Origin: Aurantiochytrium sp. KH105 | Lineage: Eukaryota; Sar; Bigyra; Thraustochytrida; Thraustochytriidae | Reading direction: 5' to 3' | NCBI GenBank assembly: GCA_003116975.1 | Contig: BGKB01000078.1 | Location: 62,001-126,000 of the forward strand | Length of the DNA: 64,000 nt | Shown here: positions 1 to 10,272 of the stretch, one piece after another | Numbering within the stretch: the first letter of the stretch is position 1 | Layout of the letters: every line of letters starts with the position of its first letter | Program-made: the position numbers and the translations under genes | The notes under the pieces: generated by a model | What the model saw: only the letters and a program-made list of their open reading frames with translations | Database searches by the model: none | Told to the model about the DNA's origin: nothing

Positions 1-103
1 TCGGCCGAGACTTTCGCGAAAGACTGGGACACAGTCTAACAGTCGTAGCTGGTTCGTCGGAGCGCGTGCGCCCAAGACCCACCCTCTCGGCACGGGCAGC
101 GAA

Positions 104-106
<3 letters not shown>

Positions 107-135
<29 letters not shown>
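107..135. repeat. (AG)n microsatellite
   Basis: An almost pure AG dinucleotide run lies in the 3' flank of IMP3. Apart from this run, positions 1-391 hold nothing I can identify. Confidence 0.9.
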
Positions 136-138
<3 letters not shown>

Positions 139-391
139 GGGCGCCAGCTGCAGCTTCTCGAAAAAAGAAAGGCAACGCACGTGCACTGCAGCTGACGTTT
201 GGCCCACCCCAATTCCGTTGCATACATACCCACGACGTACGGTGTGTGTCATGGAAAGATGAAGGCCGCTCGCTCCCTCGCGCACGGCGCAAGACCTGAC
301 CCGTCGCGTTAACGGACGACAAGAGTGGCGTAGACGTGCAGCTTGGACTGGCACATCAAACGAAAGAACCGCGACAGAAATAAAAAGACTC

Positions 392-943
392 TTACTCCTG
401 CAAGAGCTCGTAGTCGTCGAGTTTGTCGTTGTAGCGAGCCACCGCACGACGAATCTTCGAGGAGTCCACCCAGGTAATATAGTCCTCCATGTTGCGCGTG
501 ACAAGAAATGCAGGGTCTGTGATCACTTCGGGGCCGACGCGAAGCTGCCCCTGCTCCACGAAACTCGTCGCCTCCTTGACAGATTCTGCAAACTTGAGCC
601 GTACAAGAACCACAGGCAGACGCCGTCTGCAAAATGCAGACACGGTCAATTTCTCTGCCAGCTCCAGATTCTTCTTTCGGGTGATAAGACCCATCTTGTA
701 AAGTTTATCGAGCAGCTGCTCCGTCATCTTGATGCGAAAGGGGTCGCGTGCATCGAGCTTGCGCAGACGTGCCGCAATGCGACCCGTCTCGCCCACCAGC
801 TTGTTGTACTTCATATAGTCGTCTCGACGCTGTACGTGATATCTGCGCATCACCTGCATTTCGCGCAGCGAGTTCTCACGCTTGTACTGCAGCAAGTCAA
901 CCTTGCGCAGGAGCTTCTTCTCGTGATACTTGAGCTCCCTCAT
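392..943 (-). CDS. IMP3: U3 snoRNP protein IMP3
   Basis: The 183-residue product matches IMP3 over its full length, and the family is usually 180-185 residues. IMP3 is a nucleolar component of the SSU processome. It helps U3 snoRNA pair with pre-rRNA during 18S maturation. The N-terminal half is a basic helical segment (MRELKYHEKKLL at the start, then the RRYHVQRRDDY region at about residues 33-45). The C-terminal half, from about residue 107, is an S4-type RNA-binding domain ending in the family-typical DYITWVDSSKIRR stretch. The start is the only sensible ATG. The gene is divergent from the WW protein at 1570, with about 630 bp between the two starts. No intron is visible. Confidence 0.93.
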   Translation of the reverse strand: MRELKYHEKKLLRKVDLLQYKRENSLREMQVMRRYHVQRRDDYMKYNKLVGETGRIAARLRKLDARDPFRIKMTEQLLDKLYKMGLITRKKNLELAEKLTVSAFCRRRLPVVLVRLKFAESVKEATSFVEQGQLRVGPEVITDPAFLVTRNMEDYITWVDSSKIRRAVARYNDKLDDYELLQE

Positions 944-1569
944 GGTGCCTTGCTTTGCGTTTACTTTGCTTTGGCTGCCCGAGCGTCACTCTCCGCGACC
1001 CTGCTCTACGTCTCGCTTCACCTCGTCTCGTCACCCCACGCCACGCCACGCCACGCCACGCGAGCTCTCCGCGCCGCGCACTCGCTCAACAAAAGAAGCA
1101 GAACTGACGAGTGGCTTGACTTGGCTGGCTGTGGCTGGCGAGTGCCTTGCGCACTAAAGTTCAAAACAGACCTATGCAAATAGTTAGGTTGGTTTACTAA
1201 AAATCGGAAAAGCTTCTTGTCTCGATTGATCGGCCTGTGGCAGATTGGCTTTCTTCCACGACGAGACTACCCTCCGTGCGCGCGCGCGCGCTCGCCCGCC
1301 CGCCCGCTCGTGTGCTCGCGCGAGCACGCCGTGGCTTCTCCCGCTCCCTTCATATCATAGCTGTCTGCTACGTGCAAAAGGTTGGAGTTGGAGGGTAAAA
1401 GGACGGCATTGAAGGGATATCAACGACGAAAACGACGACGACAACGGCAACGACAACGACAACAACAAAGACAACGACAGCAACGACACGTAAGACCTTG
1501 GGAAACAAACGAACAGAGTGAGTCTCCAAAATAAGCTTGAGACAGCATAGGGAGGGAGCTCTCGAAATC
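944..1569. promoter_or_regulatory. divergent promoter region, IMP3 / WW protein
   Basis: This spacer separates two divergent starts and must contain both promoters. It holds a CCACG repeat (about 1038-1061), a CG-rich run (about 1279-1325) and a CAACGA-type repeat (about 1424-1490) that probably lies in the 5' leader of the downstream gene. No clear TATA box is seen. Confidence 0.4.
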
Positions 1570-2478
1570 ATGGACGGCAATACCAGGAAACGCTCGCGCG
1601 GCAACGATTGGCGTGGCGGCGGACGAGGGGGCGGCCGTGGCTGGCAGGGAGGCCGTGGTCGTGGCCGCGGAGGCATGCAGCACGATGCAGGTGCACCAGG
1701 CCGTGGCCGAGGGAGGTCCATGGTCATGCCTGCTTGGATGAAGAATCAACAGTCTGGTGGGTCCCAGCCCGACGGTCCTGGTGGGCCTGGAGGGTCTCCC
1801 GGACCGGCGCCTGGAAGTGCTGGACATTATCCGCCTTCACGTGCCGACACCTCACCCTCGGCGCAAGGTTATGGAGGCGCCGCTGGTGGTGGGCCGCCGA
1901 CCGGAGGACCCTATGCTGCAGCCGCTGCTGCTGCTGGTACGACTGATCGTCGAGGAGGGGATCCTCGCGCAGCAGAAGGCGGACACTATGGCCGCTCGGG
2001 CGACTATTCCCACTCAAGTGACCGCGATCGTGGTCGCGATTTCGATCGTGATCGTGACCGCGACCGCGACCGCGATTATCACCGATCGAATGACCGCCAA
2101 TCATCACACCCTCAGCACCGCGAACCTTATGCGGGGTCTGCCGCTGCTGCGTCGAACGGAAACGGATACGGCGATCCAGCCGCAGGTCACAATCAGCAAC
2201 CGCAAGCACCACCGCCTGTTGATCCGCCTGGGACTCGCGTGGGCCGGTGGACGGCCCAGATTGATCCCAATTCGCAAAGTATCTTTTACTGGGATCCCGT
2301 CACGCGTCAGTCTCAGTGGGAAAGACCGCGTCAACCCGCGCAGCCGCCGCCCATAAGCCAGCTCCGGCCTCTTCCCGGACCTGAATGGGTCGAAGTCCTC
2401 GATGAGAACACGGGCCGTTTCTATCTCTGGAACGAAAAGACGGATGCCGTCGCATGGCGCGTCGAGGACATCAAATAA
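1570..2478 (+). CDS. RGG-rich protein with two C-terminal WW domains
   Basis: The product has 302 residues. Residues 11-45 are an RGG/RG-rich RNA-binding-type segment. The middle is low complexity and contains an Arg-Asp dipeptide run (about 150-170) of the kind found in splicing proteins. The C-terminus has two WW domains at about 226-254 and 271-299, each with two Trp separated by 22 residues and a central aromatic patch (SIFYW, RFYLW). WW domains bind proline-rich ligands, and together with the RGG and RD tracts this suggests a role in pre-mRNA processing. That role is inference, since no enzyme domain is present. The ATG at 1570 was chosen because the frame further upstream has no ATG. 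An AATAAA overlaps the stop codon region. Confidence 0.75.
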   Translation: MDGNTRKRSRGNDWRGGGRGGGRGWQGGRGRGRGGMQHDAGAPGRGRGRSMVMPAWMKNQQSGGSQPDGPGGPGGSPGPAPGSAGHYPPSRADTSPSAQGYGGAAGGGPPTGGPYAAAAAAAGTTDRRGGDPRAAEGGHYGRSGDYSHSSDRDRGRDFDRDRDRDRDRDYHRSNDRQSSHPQHREPYAGSAAAASNGNGYGDPAAGHNQQPQAPPPVDPPGTRVGRWTAQIDPNSQSIFYWDPVTRQSQWERPRQPAQPPPISQLRPLPGPEWVEVLDENTGRFYLWNEKTDAVAWRVEDIK

Positions 2479-3403
2479 ATCAAATCCTCTACCAAACCAC
2501 CCACCGAGACTACAGCTGACAACTTTGTCGCTGTCTGCCTGTCTTTCTACCTATTCGCCCACCCGCATGTGCCTGCCCGCCTGTCCAGCTTGTGTATCGT
2601 AGTAGAATTTGTTAAAATGCGTGATGCGATGTCATAAACACTTTCTTTTCACACGCGCCCGACTTGCCGCCCAAACAATTTATCACCATACTATACCTAC
2701 TATACCTTCCTCGCACTCTGTTTTGCTTTGCTTTGCTTTGGCTCTTGCTCTTGCTTTGGCTTTACTTTTGGTCTGGTGTGCCTCTCACCGACAGCCAGCT
2801 CCCCCCGGTCCAAGCCAGAGTTTACGCAGCTCCTTACCGCTCCCGCCGCCGCAATCGTGCTCTTCTTGACTCCACCTTGTAATCCAACGAAGTCCTCGCC
2901 CCCAAGCAGCGGCCGCGACGATCAGGCTCGATCCGTGTGCCGCGTCGCTCTCAAATACTCAGTCAGTCGCCCTCATCCTCGTTACGGCGATCGCAGTTCA
3001 CCGCGAGCGAGCGCAAACCCCCGCGCCGACGCGGACCCCGAGGCCTGCTCGTGGACGCGGCCAGCTGCCAGGGAGCCGCGCCTCTCACGCCGTGCCCGCG
3101 TCGTCGACGGCATCGTCTCGCCCTGCTTGTTCTGTTTGTCTGGCACGTGCCGCGTGGTGTGCACCCTACCGCTGCGAGAGGTAGCGAGGCGGAGCACGGT
3201 AAGGGGAGTACCTACCGGTGCCTGGGCCGCAGCCGCGCAGGGTTGGCGCGAACGAGGCGGGCAGAGAAGGTCCGGGCAAAGCGGCAACGCGGACCGCGAG
3301 GCGAGCCTGGTCGACCGCGCCTTGTGCAAAGCAGACTTCGAAAGTCAGCAAGAAAGAAAACGGAGGAGCTCGCTAGCTTGTCAAGGGTTCGGAAAAGAGC
3401 ACC
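2479..3403. other. intergenic, no gene seen
   Basis: This stretch contains TTTGC/CTTGC-type repeats (about 2720-2765) and then GC-rich leader DNA. Open frames here run into the START gene out of frame and show no family features. It presumably holds the promoter and 5' UTR of the START gene. Confidence 0.5.
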
Positions 3404-4561
3404 ATGGCGACCGTGGCCGATGCCGAAGCCCTCGAGGAGAGACGCAAGTCGCTCGTCGAAGCGAAACGCAACCTTGAGCTTGCGCAGGAAGAGGCCGCCA
3501 AGTTCGCGAACATCTTTGCTCGTGAGGGCTACGACAAAATTAAGGCTGCAGCCCAGCAAGCGCAACTCGTCTCGAGCCGTCGCTGGTATAACTTTTGGGA
3601 AAAGGCCTCCCGCGTCCCCTCGACTCTGACCCTCTCGGACGGCTCGAAGCTTGACTGGACCGAGGTTCTCAACGACGCCCTCGCCGAGGTTCGCGCCGCC
3701 GTTGAGGCCCCCGAAAGCGACTTTGAAAAGCCCAGCTCCAAGAGCGGCGCCACCGTTGCATGGAGCAAGACTCGTGTCGAGCGAGGCATCCCCCTCGTGC
3801 GCATCGAAAAGGAGGTTCATGCGGATCCGCGCGCCATTCTGCTCAGCCAGATCCGCGCAGCCCACGCCGGCAACGCTGACCCCTCCGTGCTGTATATGCG
3901 CGAACATTACACCTACCGCGGCGGCCAGTCATCCATCATGCATGTCGTGAAACGTTTCGGTTCCACCGTCGTGTCCAATCGTGACTTCACCGTTTTTCAG
4001 ACCTGGGCCGAGGCCGACGATGGAACCATTACCTTTGCTGTCAAGTCCGTTGACGAAACTCTTGCCAAGAAAATTGTCCCTGGAGCCGTGCGGGGCCAGC
4101 GCCTTATCTTTGGCATGCAGATTCGACCTGCCAAGGTTACCAAGACCTCGTTCTTCGGTGCCACCTCGGAAACCGACGGTGCCAAGGTCGTCGCCGTCAG
4201 CCATGCTCTTCTCGGAGGCTACCTTCCCGTCTTTCTGCAAAAGCAATACGTGGTGTCCGAGATACTCGCCATGCTTTCCACTCTTGATGGCGCCAAGCAG
4301 CTGCCCGACACCACCGAGCTCATTGAGCGCTTCATCGAGAATCCGGATTCCGACGACGAAGAAGGCGATGCTGCCGCGGCTGCTGCCGTCCAGGCAGAGG
4401 CAGAGGTCGAAGCCGAGGTCGAGGCTGCTGAGAAACTCGGTATTAACGTCGAAGAAGAAATTGGTGATCTTGCCTCGCTCCGCTCTGCGCATCGCGACAA
4501 CGTCGAGCCCGAAGCCGAGCTCGAGATTGACGAGGAGTCCGACGTCGGAACCCGGGATTAA
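3404..4561 (+). CDS. START-like lipid-binding domain protein
   Basis: The product has 385 residues and starts in an ACCATGG context. Residues 1-45 form a charged helix. Residues of about 75-290 resemble a START/SRPBCC helix-grip fold: SKLDWTEVLNDALAEVR at the start, alternating strands (YMREHYTYRGG, SSIMHVVKRF, RDFTVFQTW), and a long C-terminal helix after LLGGYLPVFLQK. Such domains carry a single lipid or sterol between membranes. The ligand cannot be told from sequence. Residues of about 310-385 are an acidic tail (DSDDEEGD and Glu/Ala-rich), probably disordered. No signal peptide or membrane helix is visible, so it is probably cytosolic. It converges on the C2 gene at 4919. Confidence 0.7.
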   Translation: MATVADAEALEERRKSLVEAKRNLELAQEEAAKFANIFAREGYDKIKAAAQQAQLVSSRRWYNFWEKASRVPSTLTLSDGSKLDWTEVLNDALAEVRAAVEAPESDFEKPSSKSGATVAWSKTRVERGIPLVRIEKEVHADPRAILLSQIRAAHAGNADPSVLYMREHYTYRGGQSSIMHVVKRFGSTVVSNRDFTVFQTWAEADDGTITFAVKSVDETLAKKIVPGAVRGQRLIFGMQIRPAKVTKTSFFGATSETDGAKVVAVSHALLGGYLPVFLQKQYVVSEILAMLSTLDGAKQLPDTTELIERFIENPDSDDEEGDAAAAAAVQAEAEVEAEVEAAEKLGINVEEEIGDLASLRSAHRDNVEPEAELEIDEESDVGTRD

Positions 4562-4918
4562 TGGAAGCGAACATGACGCCTCAAGCTCTCCACGCAGGCG
4601 CTGCCCTTGACCAAAATTGACGAGCCGCTCTCCGCAGCCCCCGAAACGCCTGGAGCCTAACCTTTGAATTTTCTTTCCCCCTTCCTCGTTCTCTCTCATG
4701 CTCTTTGTGAACATCAGCTACGTATCGAGCGAGCTAGCTGGCTTCATCCATTCGTTCAAGCTAATCTTTTTTCTCTTCTCTTCTCTTCACTTCTCCTTTT
4801 CTTTACTTTGTTTACAATCACAAACTGTCTTCATGTGGCTACGAACTTTTAACAAATAAAATAAAGAACCTCGGGATGTGCACATGTGAGCACGCTAGCA
4901 GTTCGAGATAAAAAGACA
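4562..4918. terminator. convergent 3' region with poly(A) signals
   Basis: Two overlapping AATAAA signals at 4855-4865 follow a pyrimidine-rich stretch and would serve the START gene on the plus strand. The region also contains the 3' end of the minus-strand C2 gene. Confidence 0.55.
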
Positions 4919-7891
4919 TTAGTTTGTCGCGCGCTTGCGTGCCGCGTACCTGTCAAGACGCAAAATGCGCTCTCCGATCCCAGAGAGATGCTGACGCACC
5001 TCCTCCGAGTAATTTCGCGCAAGCTTTCTCGAACTCGGTGGCGGCCCTTCGTCTGGCATCAAGGATGGCAGCGGCTTACACTTGGCACGATCCACATCCG
5101 ATGGTACCCGTGACAGGAACTCAAGCCAACGAGACCGCGAGATGGTGTATTGGTCGCGTTGCAAGTACTTGGTCACCCACGTGTCTGCGACTGCGCCATA
5201 ACCCGCAAGCATGAGACAAATGTTCCACGGGAGAAGCAAAAGCGCAATGGTGGCTCCCAGCAAAAGGAGAAAGACAATCATGGACAGCGTCGGAACCGTC
5301 CAGTTGGCCAAGTTCTGTGTCCGCTCAGTAGAAGACGCAACAAACTCCAGCTGGTCTTGGAACTGCTTGCCCAATCGACTTAGCATGCGCAGCTGCTCGA
5401 GAAATGGACGATTCAGCACGTCTCCATCCTGCAAGAGCATAAGTTTTGGAGCATGCGTGGCAATGAGCTCGCGGACGGCGTCTCCGATAAAGGAATCCTT
5501 GGCCATCGCAACCAAGTAAGAGTTCTTCGCCACCGACAGTCCAAATTTGAGCCAACCAAAGACTTGACGCTGGCCCCACGCCGTCAGTGACGAGGGCGCA
5601 CCCACCAAACTCTTCGCTGCCTTTTTCCGAACCTTTTTCTCCTCTGCGTCCTGGTCGACGACAGCTTGCGCCGGGGGCCGCTGTCTCTGCGGTCTCTGCG
5701 GTTCCGGCGCATCGTGTTCTTCGGAGCTGCCCTCGAACAATGGATAGCCAATCTGAAGGTCGTCCTCATCGGAATCAAACTCATCGTCGCTGTATTCCGC
5801 CTCGGGAATTGACGCCATGCTCATGGAGGAAATTTGTTCCAGACGACCCAGCGACGGCTGCGAAGGCGTACTCCGAAGAGGCCGCGGCGAGCGCCCCATC
5901 GATGGCGACAGCGATGACGACGAAGACGACAAGGACAGAGAGCCAGAAGAGGGGGACGAGGGAAAGTTAGACTTTTCCGCTGCCCTCTCGGCTGCCTCTG
6001 CACGGAAATACGCCTTTCGAGAAGACAGAGATCCATCCGGGTCGTCTTCTGCCGACGCGGACGTGCGCAGCGCTTCATTTGCGTCAAAGTTCTCCTCAAG
6101 GCCGAAGGTGTCCATCGTCTGTTGGATGACGGCCTCGGTGTCCTCGTCTTTGAAGCGCGTCTCGAGCAGACCATCATCGCGAAGGTAGACCGCATTACCC
6201 TGAAAATTGTAAAAGTAATTGTACGCGAAAATGCCCATGAGTCCAAGCGGCGCCATGAACGGCCTGAAAAACAGGCAAAACAGAGTCCATGCCAGGAGAC
6301 CCCCCAGCGTTGGTAACGCGCCATACTCCCAGGTCAACACTCCATACGCGGTAATGTACGTTTGCAAGGCGACAACAGCGACGGGCATGAGTCGATTCAT
6401 CGAGTTTTTGAGGTGCGTCACGGAAAACGCTGGAAGACTTTCCATGTGATTGATTTCCCGATTATGTCGCAGCGCGAGACATGCAGAGATCATGCTGTAC
6501 TCGAACCTCATGCCCACGAGGACTTCGCCTTGCGCCCTCCGCGTAAGGTCCATCGACTTGAGTGGCATCCACACGGGATCGCTCGAGCGAATGTTTTGCA
6601 AGGGGATCCGCACTGCCCCCAGGGGTTCAGGCTGGCTATCGGGGTCGTAATCGTACACGGAAAGATCGAGACACGCAAAGGCGTCGTGCACGGGTACTTC
6701 CATGAGCCTATCCCAAACTGGGTTCAGCGTCTTTGGCTCGACTGGCGTGCGAAGTCGCGCATTGCCCAGACTGATCTCGCAAAAAGGATCACTGCGCCCA
6801 TTGCGGTCCGAGGCCATGAGACCGCGCGCACGGATCACGTGTACGCGCAATGATCCAACTGCGCGTGCACGCTGCTCGCGTGTCAGCACGAGATCCTCGT
6901 CAGAATCCATGATCGTCACTAAAACGTGTAAAGAGCCCGCTGGCAAACCATCGAGTTCCACATTAACCCAGGCCTCGTTGACCACATTGTCTTGCATCAA
7001 AGATAAATCTAGCTCCGCGTGGCCCATTTCTTCATCGCGCGAAAGAATGTCGCGGTCCCACACCTCGAGCTTGAGGCGAAGATTTCGTCGTAAACGTTCC
7101 GCAAAGTTGAATTCGAAGCGCTCGCGCCACTTGGGATGCAGCGAGCGAGCCACAACCCGGCTTTGCTGAGTGATGCCCGCCAGCTCGAGACACACATAGG
7201 CGTCAGAGTACCCGTTGTCGTCGCGTGCCACGAGGTTTTGTCCCTTGACGAGCTCCACAACAGCAATGCGCTGACGTCGGTTTGATGCGACCCAGTCTTG
7301 GCTTCGTGCAAGGCCGTCCATCTCCTTGGCGGGGCGTAGGCCTCTGCGGACCTGCAGCTTGACCTTGCCTGCACTCCGGCCAGCGAGCCCGTTCTTTGCA
7401 GCGTTTCCGGTCGTGGGTCTCTTCAGTTCCACGGTCAGTTCTACAGGACCTCTCGAGGCATCGAGCCAGGAGAGGTCGACCTCACCGCGCCCCAGACACT
7501 CGCTGCTCAGCATATCCATGTCGCGCACCTCGACCTCGAGAGGCATTGCCGTGTGCGGGGGCGCCGCCAAGAAGTGCTCCTCGTCCCAGACCGGGTCCAG
7601 CGTTTTCCACCGGATCTTGCTCTTGCGTTCCGAAAGCCTGCCTACGCGTAGCACCACGTACGGGTCGCTCAGGCCGTTGCTGTCCGCCGCGGGCAGCCCC
7701 TCCGCGCTGCGCAGGAGCACCTCCACGCCGGCCACGAGCTGCTTCTTCGCAAGCGGCGGCGAGGCACAGCCGCCGTCGGCGCCGCCATCTCCATCTCCGC
7801 CGCCATCTCCGCCGCCATCTCCGCCGCACCTCCCGCGTCGCATCAGGCCGCCGCGCCCGGCTGCGTTTCCCGCGTCCGCGCCCCCGCCCAT
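4919..7891 (-). CDS. triple-C2 membrane protein (MCTP/extended-synaptotagmin-like)
   Basis: The product has about 990 residues from the ATG at 7889-7891. Three C2 domains lie at about 52-140, 207-300 and 346-440. Each keeps the paired Asp loops for Ca2+ binding (SNGLSDPY with RDMD; DNGYSDAY with WDRD; RNGRSDPF with YDYD). A hydrophobic block at about 500-565 and a second one near 890-935 (MIVFLLLLGATIALLLLPW) look like hairpin or reticulon-type membrane anchors. Between them is a Ser-rich, acidic, probably disordered stretch. This arrangement matches multiple-C2/transmembrane proteins that tether the ER to other membranes in response to calcium. The start is uncertain: the frame stays open to 8521, but that stretch is basic low-complexity sequence overlapping the divergent promoter. 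Confidence 0.8.
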   Translation of the reverse strand: MGGGADAGNAAGRGGLMRRGRCGGDGGGDGGGDGDGGADGGCASPPLAKKQLVAGVEVLLRSAEGLPAADSNGLSDPYVVLRVGRLSERKSKIRWKTLDPVWDEEHFLAAPPHTAMPLEVEVRDMDMLSSECLGRGEVDLSWLDASRGPVELTVELKRPTTGNAAKNGLAGRSAGKVKLQVRRGLRPAKEMDGLARSQDWVASNRRQRIAVVELVKGQNLVARDDNGYSDAYVCLELAGITQQSRVVARSLHPKWRERFEFNFAERLRRNLRLKLEVWDRDILSRDEEMGHAELDLSLMQDNVVNEAWVNVELDGLPAGSLHVLVTIMDSDEDLVLTREQRARAVGSLRVHVIRARGLMASDRNGRSDPFCEISLGNARLRTPVEPKTLNPVWDRLMEVPVHDAFACLDLSVYDYDPDSQPEPLGAVRIPLQNIRSSDPVWMPLKSMDLTRRAQGEVLVGMRFEYSMISACLALRHNREINHMESLPAFSVTHLKNSMNRLMPVAVVALQTYITAYGVLTWEYGALPTLGGLLAWTLFCLFFRPFMAPLGLMGIFAYNYFYNFQGNAVYLRDDGLLETRFKDEDTEAVIQQTMDTFGLEENFDANEALRTSASAEDDPDGSLSSRKAYFRAEAAERAAEKSNFPSSPSSGSLSLSSSSSSLSPSMGRSPRPLRSTPSQPSLGRLEQISSMSMASIPEAEYSDDEFDSDEDDLQIGYPLFEGSSEEHDAPEPQRPQRQRPPAQAVVDQDAEEKKVRKKAAKSLVGAPSSLTAWGQRQVFGWLKFGLSVAKNSYLVAMAKDSFIGDAVRELIATHAPKLMLLQDGDVLNRPFLEQLRMLSRLGKQFQDQLEFVASSTERTQNLANWTVPTLSMIVFLLLLGATIALLLLPWNICLMLAGYGAVADTWVTKYLQRDQYTISRSRWLEFLSRVPSDVDRAKCKPLPSLMPDEGPPPSSRKLARNYSEEVRQHLSGIGERILRLDRYAARKRATN

Positions 7892-8548
7892 CGTCTGCGC
7901 TGCGCCGCCGCGCCCGACGCGACGGACTCCGCGCGGCTCTCGGCGCTCAGCTCTTGGCGCTCTGCTCCCGCTCCGCTCCGCTTTCTCCTCTCGGCCGAAT
8001 CCCGGGAGAGAAGAGGATGCCCCACAGCTATACACAGTGGCCCACCGCACTTGTGGGGCGCCAGGCACGAGGAACAGCTGCGGATCCGGGACGGAACCGT
8101 TGTCGAGGGCAGCGGCGGCCACGATCACCTGGCAGAGGCCGACCGCTGCGCGCGGCGAGGAGCGAGTGGGAGGAGCAGTTGGACGGGAAGGAGGTCGAGG
8201 ACGAGGACGGGAAAAGGGACGCAGTGGAAAAGGAGAAAAGGAAGGGGGTGGATCGAGAAGCCAGGACGAAAGAAAGCGATTGCTCGATCTCAAAGTGAAC
8301 GAGCAAACGGGCGCGCTGGCGAACGTCTCCGAGCGAGCGAGAGGGCGAGCGAGCAATCGGGGCCGACGCTGAAGAGACGGTTGCTTCGCCGCTCGGCAGG
8401 ACGAGCAAGACCTGGGCAAGTCAGATTGGCGAGATCGCGTGCAAGTGAAACTGCAGCCGATAGTTTCACATCGAGGAACTCGTTCTTTCTTCCTCGCTTC
8501 ACTCAATCGTGGCGCCATCAAAGCAAGGTGGGATAAAGGGCCAAGAAC
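7892..8548. promoter_or_regulatory. divergent promoter region, C2 protein / prolyl hydroxylase
   Basis: This is a GC-rich spacer between two divergent starts. It contains the leader of the C2 gene. No TATA box or other motif stands out. Confidence 0.35.
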
Positions 8549-9976
8549 ATGGCAAAGACAGACACAGCACCTCCTGCCCGATCGGCTTTAGGCATGACCA
8601 AAATGCTGGTTCTTCGCGCATTTGTAATTGTGGCCATCGCGGCTGCAGTCGCCGTCTACCGAGGAGAAACGAATTATCTGGAAACGAAAATTATGCGCCC
8701 GCTCACAAGTATCCTCGAGCCCTTTGTCGGTGGTTTTGTTGCACCAAACGATAAAAGAGACCAAATCAACTCCAAAAGACACGGCGACATCACAAAGACC
8801 GAAGCTTCCGAGACTTCTCAAGAGCCGAGGAAAAGCAGAAATATTGATGTTCGCTTCGTCAATCAGTGGCACGCTCCCACAAGCCTCTTTTGGGAACGCT
8901 CCGAGGACGACTGGATTCAAGTTGCGCCATCAATTGTCGACGAGGTTCGTCTTGGCACTTTTGTGGGCCATCGTTTTATGTTTACGCGGGAGGGAACACG
9001 CGATCAAATTGGCGACGAGGTCGAAATTGTTGCCGATCAACTTGTGTACACCCTTCCCAAAAATGCCAAGCCTAGATCCGAAATCGACGGCCCTTGCACA
9101 GATCGTTATCCACGAAGGTGCGCCTCCCTGGCTGCTCACGGCGAGTGCGACGAGAATCCTGGTTGGATGATCGTCAATTGCCCGTCGAGTTGCGAGGCGT
9201 GCGAATTACTCGACCCAGCGAAGCGCTGCGATCCCGCTCGTCTTAATATTTCTCTCGAGCACATTTGGGCTCCTGGTGACCTGGACAAGACCTTTGAGCG
9301 GATTATGCGCGATTTTGTTCACCTCAAGCCCCGGGCATTGAGCAAGCCGCCCGATGGTCCATGGCTCATCGTTTTCGACGACTTCATTTCCGACGCAGAG
9401 TCGGAAGCGCTCGCGCGTTGGGGCCACACGCTCGGATTCGAGAGGAGCACCGATAGTGGGGTCAAGAACGAGCGCGGAGAGCAAACGAAAAAGGTCTCTC
9501 AAGGACGCACGTCTTCTAACGCGTGGTGCAGACGCGACTGCGAAGAAGATCCGCTTGTTGATTCCGTGTATGCGCGCATTGAGGAGGTCACTCAAATCCC
9601 TCGCGATCATTACGAGTCCTTTCAATTACTCAAGTATGATGTTGGGCAGTATTACCACACGCATCATGACATGTCTCCACGGACGCGAAACGATGCTGCG
9701 GGACCGCGCATTTTGACCTTTTTCCTCTACGTTTCTGACGTCGAAGAAGGTGGTGAAACGGACTTTCCTCGCATTGACTTGCGTGTTGCGCCCCGCAAAG
9801 GTTCTGCAGTGCTTTGGCCCTCGGTTTTGGACCGTGATCCATGGCTTCAGGACCCACTTACTAACCACGCGGCACTCCCGGTCAAGAAGGGCGTAAAATA
9901 TGGCGCGAACGCATGGATTCATGCCCGCAACTTTGTTATTCCAAACAAGTATGCTTGCACGGGGAGCGTAGCTTAA
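8549..9976 (+). CDS. membrane prolyl 4-hydroxylase with VHL-beta-like and ShKT segments
   Basis: The product has 475 residues and probably hydroxylates proline in secreted or wall proteins inside the ER/Golgi. One N-terminal membrane anchor lies at about 20-37. Residues of about 97-170 resemble the VHL beta domain (VRFVNQ, then a GHRFMFTREGT stretch). Residues 183-218 are a ShKT module with six Cys spaced x7, x8, x10, x3 and x2. The Fe(II)/2-oxoglutarate dioxygenase domain spans about 270-463. Iron ligands are H372, D374 and H440, and K450 would hold 2-oxoglutarate. A typical VEEGGET loop sits between them. All catalytic residues are present. The start is the first ATG of the frame. The gene converges on the DENN gene. 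Confidence 0.88.
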   Translation: MAKTDTAPPARSALGMTKMLVLRAFVIVAIAAAVAVYRGETNYLETKIMRPLTSILEPFVGGFVAPNDKRDQINSKRHGDITKTEASETSQEPRKSRNIDVRFVNQWHAPTSLFWERSEDDWIQVAPSIVDEVRLGTFVGHRFMFTREGTRDQIGDEVEIVADQLVYTLPKNAKPRSEIDGPCTDRYPRRCASLAAHGECDENPGWMIVNCPSSCEACELLDPAKRCDPARLNISLEHIWAPGDLDKTFERIMRDFVHLKPRALSKPPDGPWLIVFDDFISDAESEALARWGHTLGFERSTDSGVKNERGEQTKKVSQGRTSSNAWCRRDCEEDPLVDSVYARIEEVTQIPRDHYESFQLLKYDVGQYYHTHHDMSPRTRNDAAGPRILTFFLYVSDVEEGGETDFPRIDLRVAPRKGSAVLWPSVLDRDPWLQDPLTNHAALPVKKGVKYGANAWIHARNFVIPNKYACTGSVA

Positions 9977-10272
9977 TGGGGGGGAGAGGGGGGGAAGTCA
10001 CTATTGTTATACGCGAGTCACTGTTTGTATCGGACGCACAGACAGTTGTCGGTCGTTCTTTTGTATGAGAGGAAAGAAAAACGTCACTGGACGGGGATCA
10101 ACGAATGGAAGTGAAGCTCGATGGAAGACTCTCCACTACTTCTCAAACGTGGTCACCACTTGAAAATGGCCACAAGCCATTGACGTCAACTGCTTCCCGA
10201 ATATATGCGTGTAAAAGTCCTCATTCCAATTTCCTTTTTATTCTCAATTTTCTATTCTACTCTTGTCATCTT

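Noticed and set aside
7892-8521. N-terminal extension of the triple-C2 protein
   Set aside because: It is basic low-complexity sequence with no domain and fills the divergent promoter. It cannot be fully excluded.
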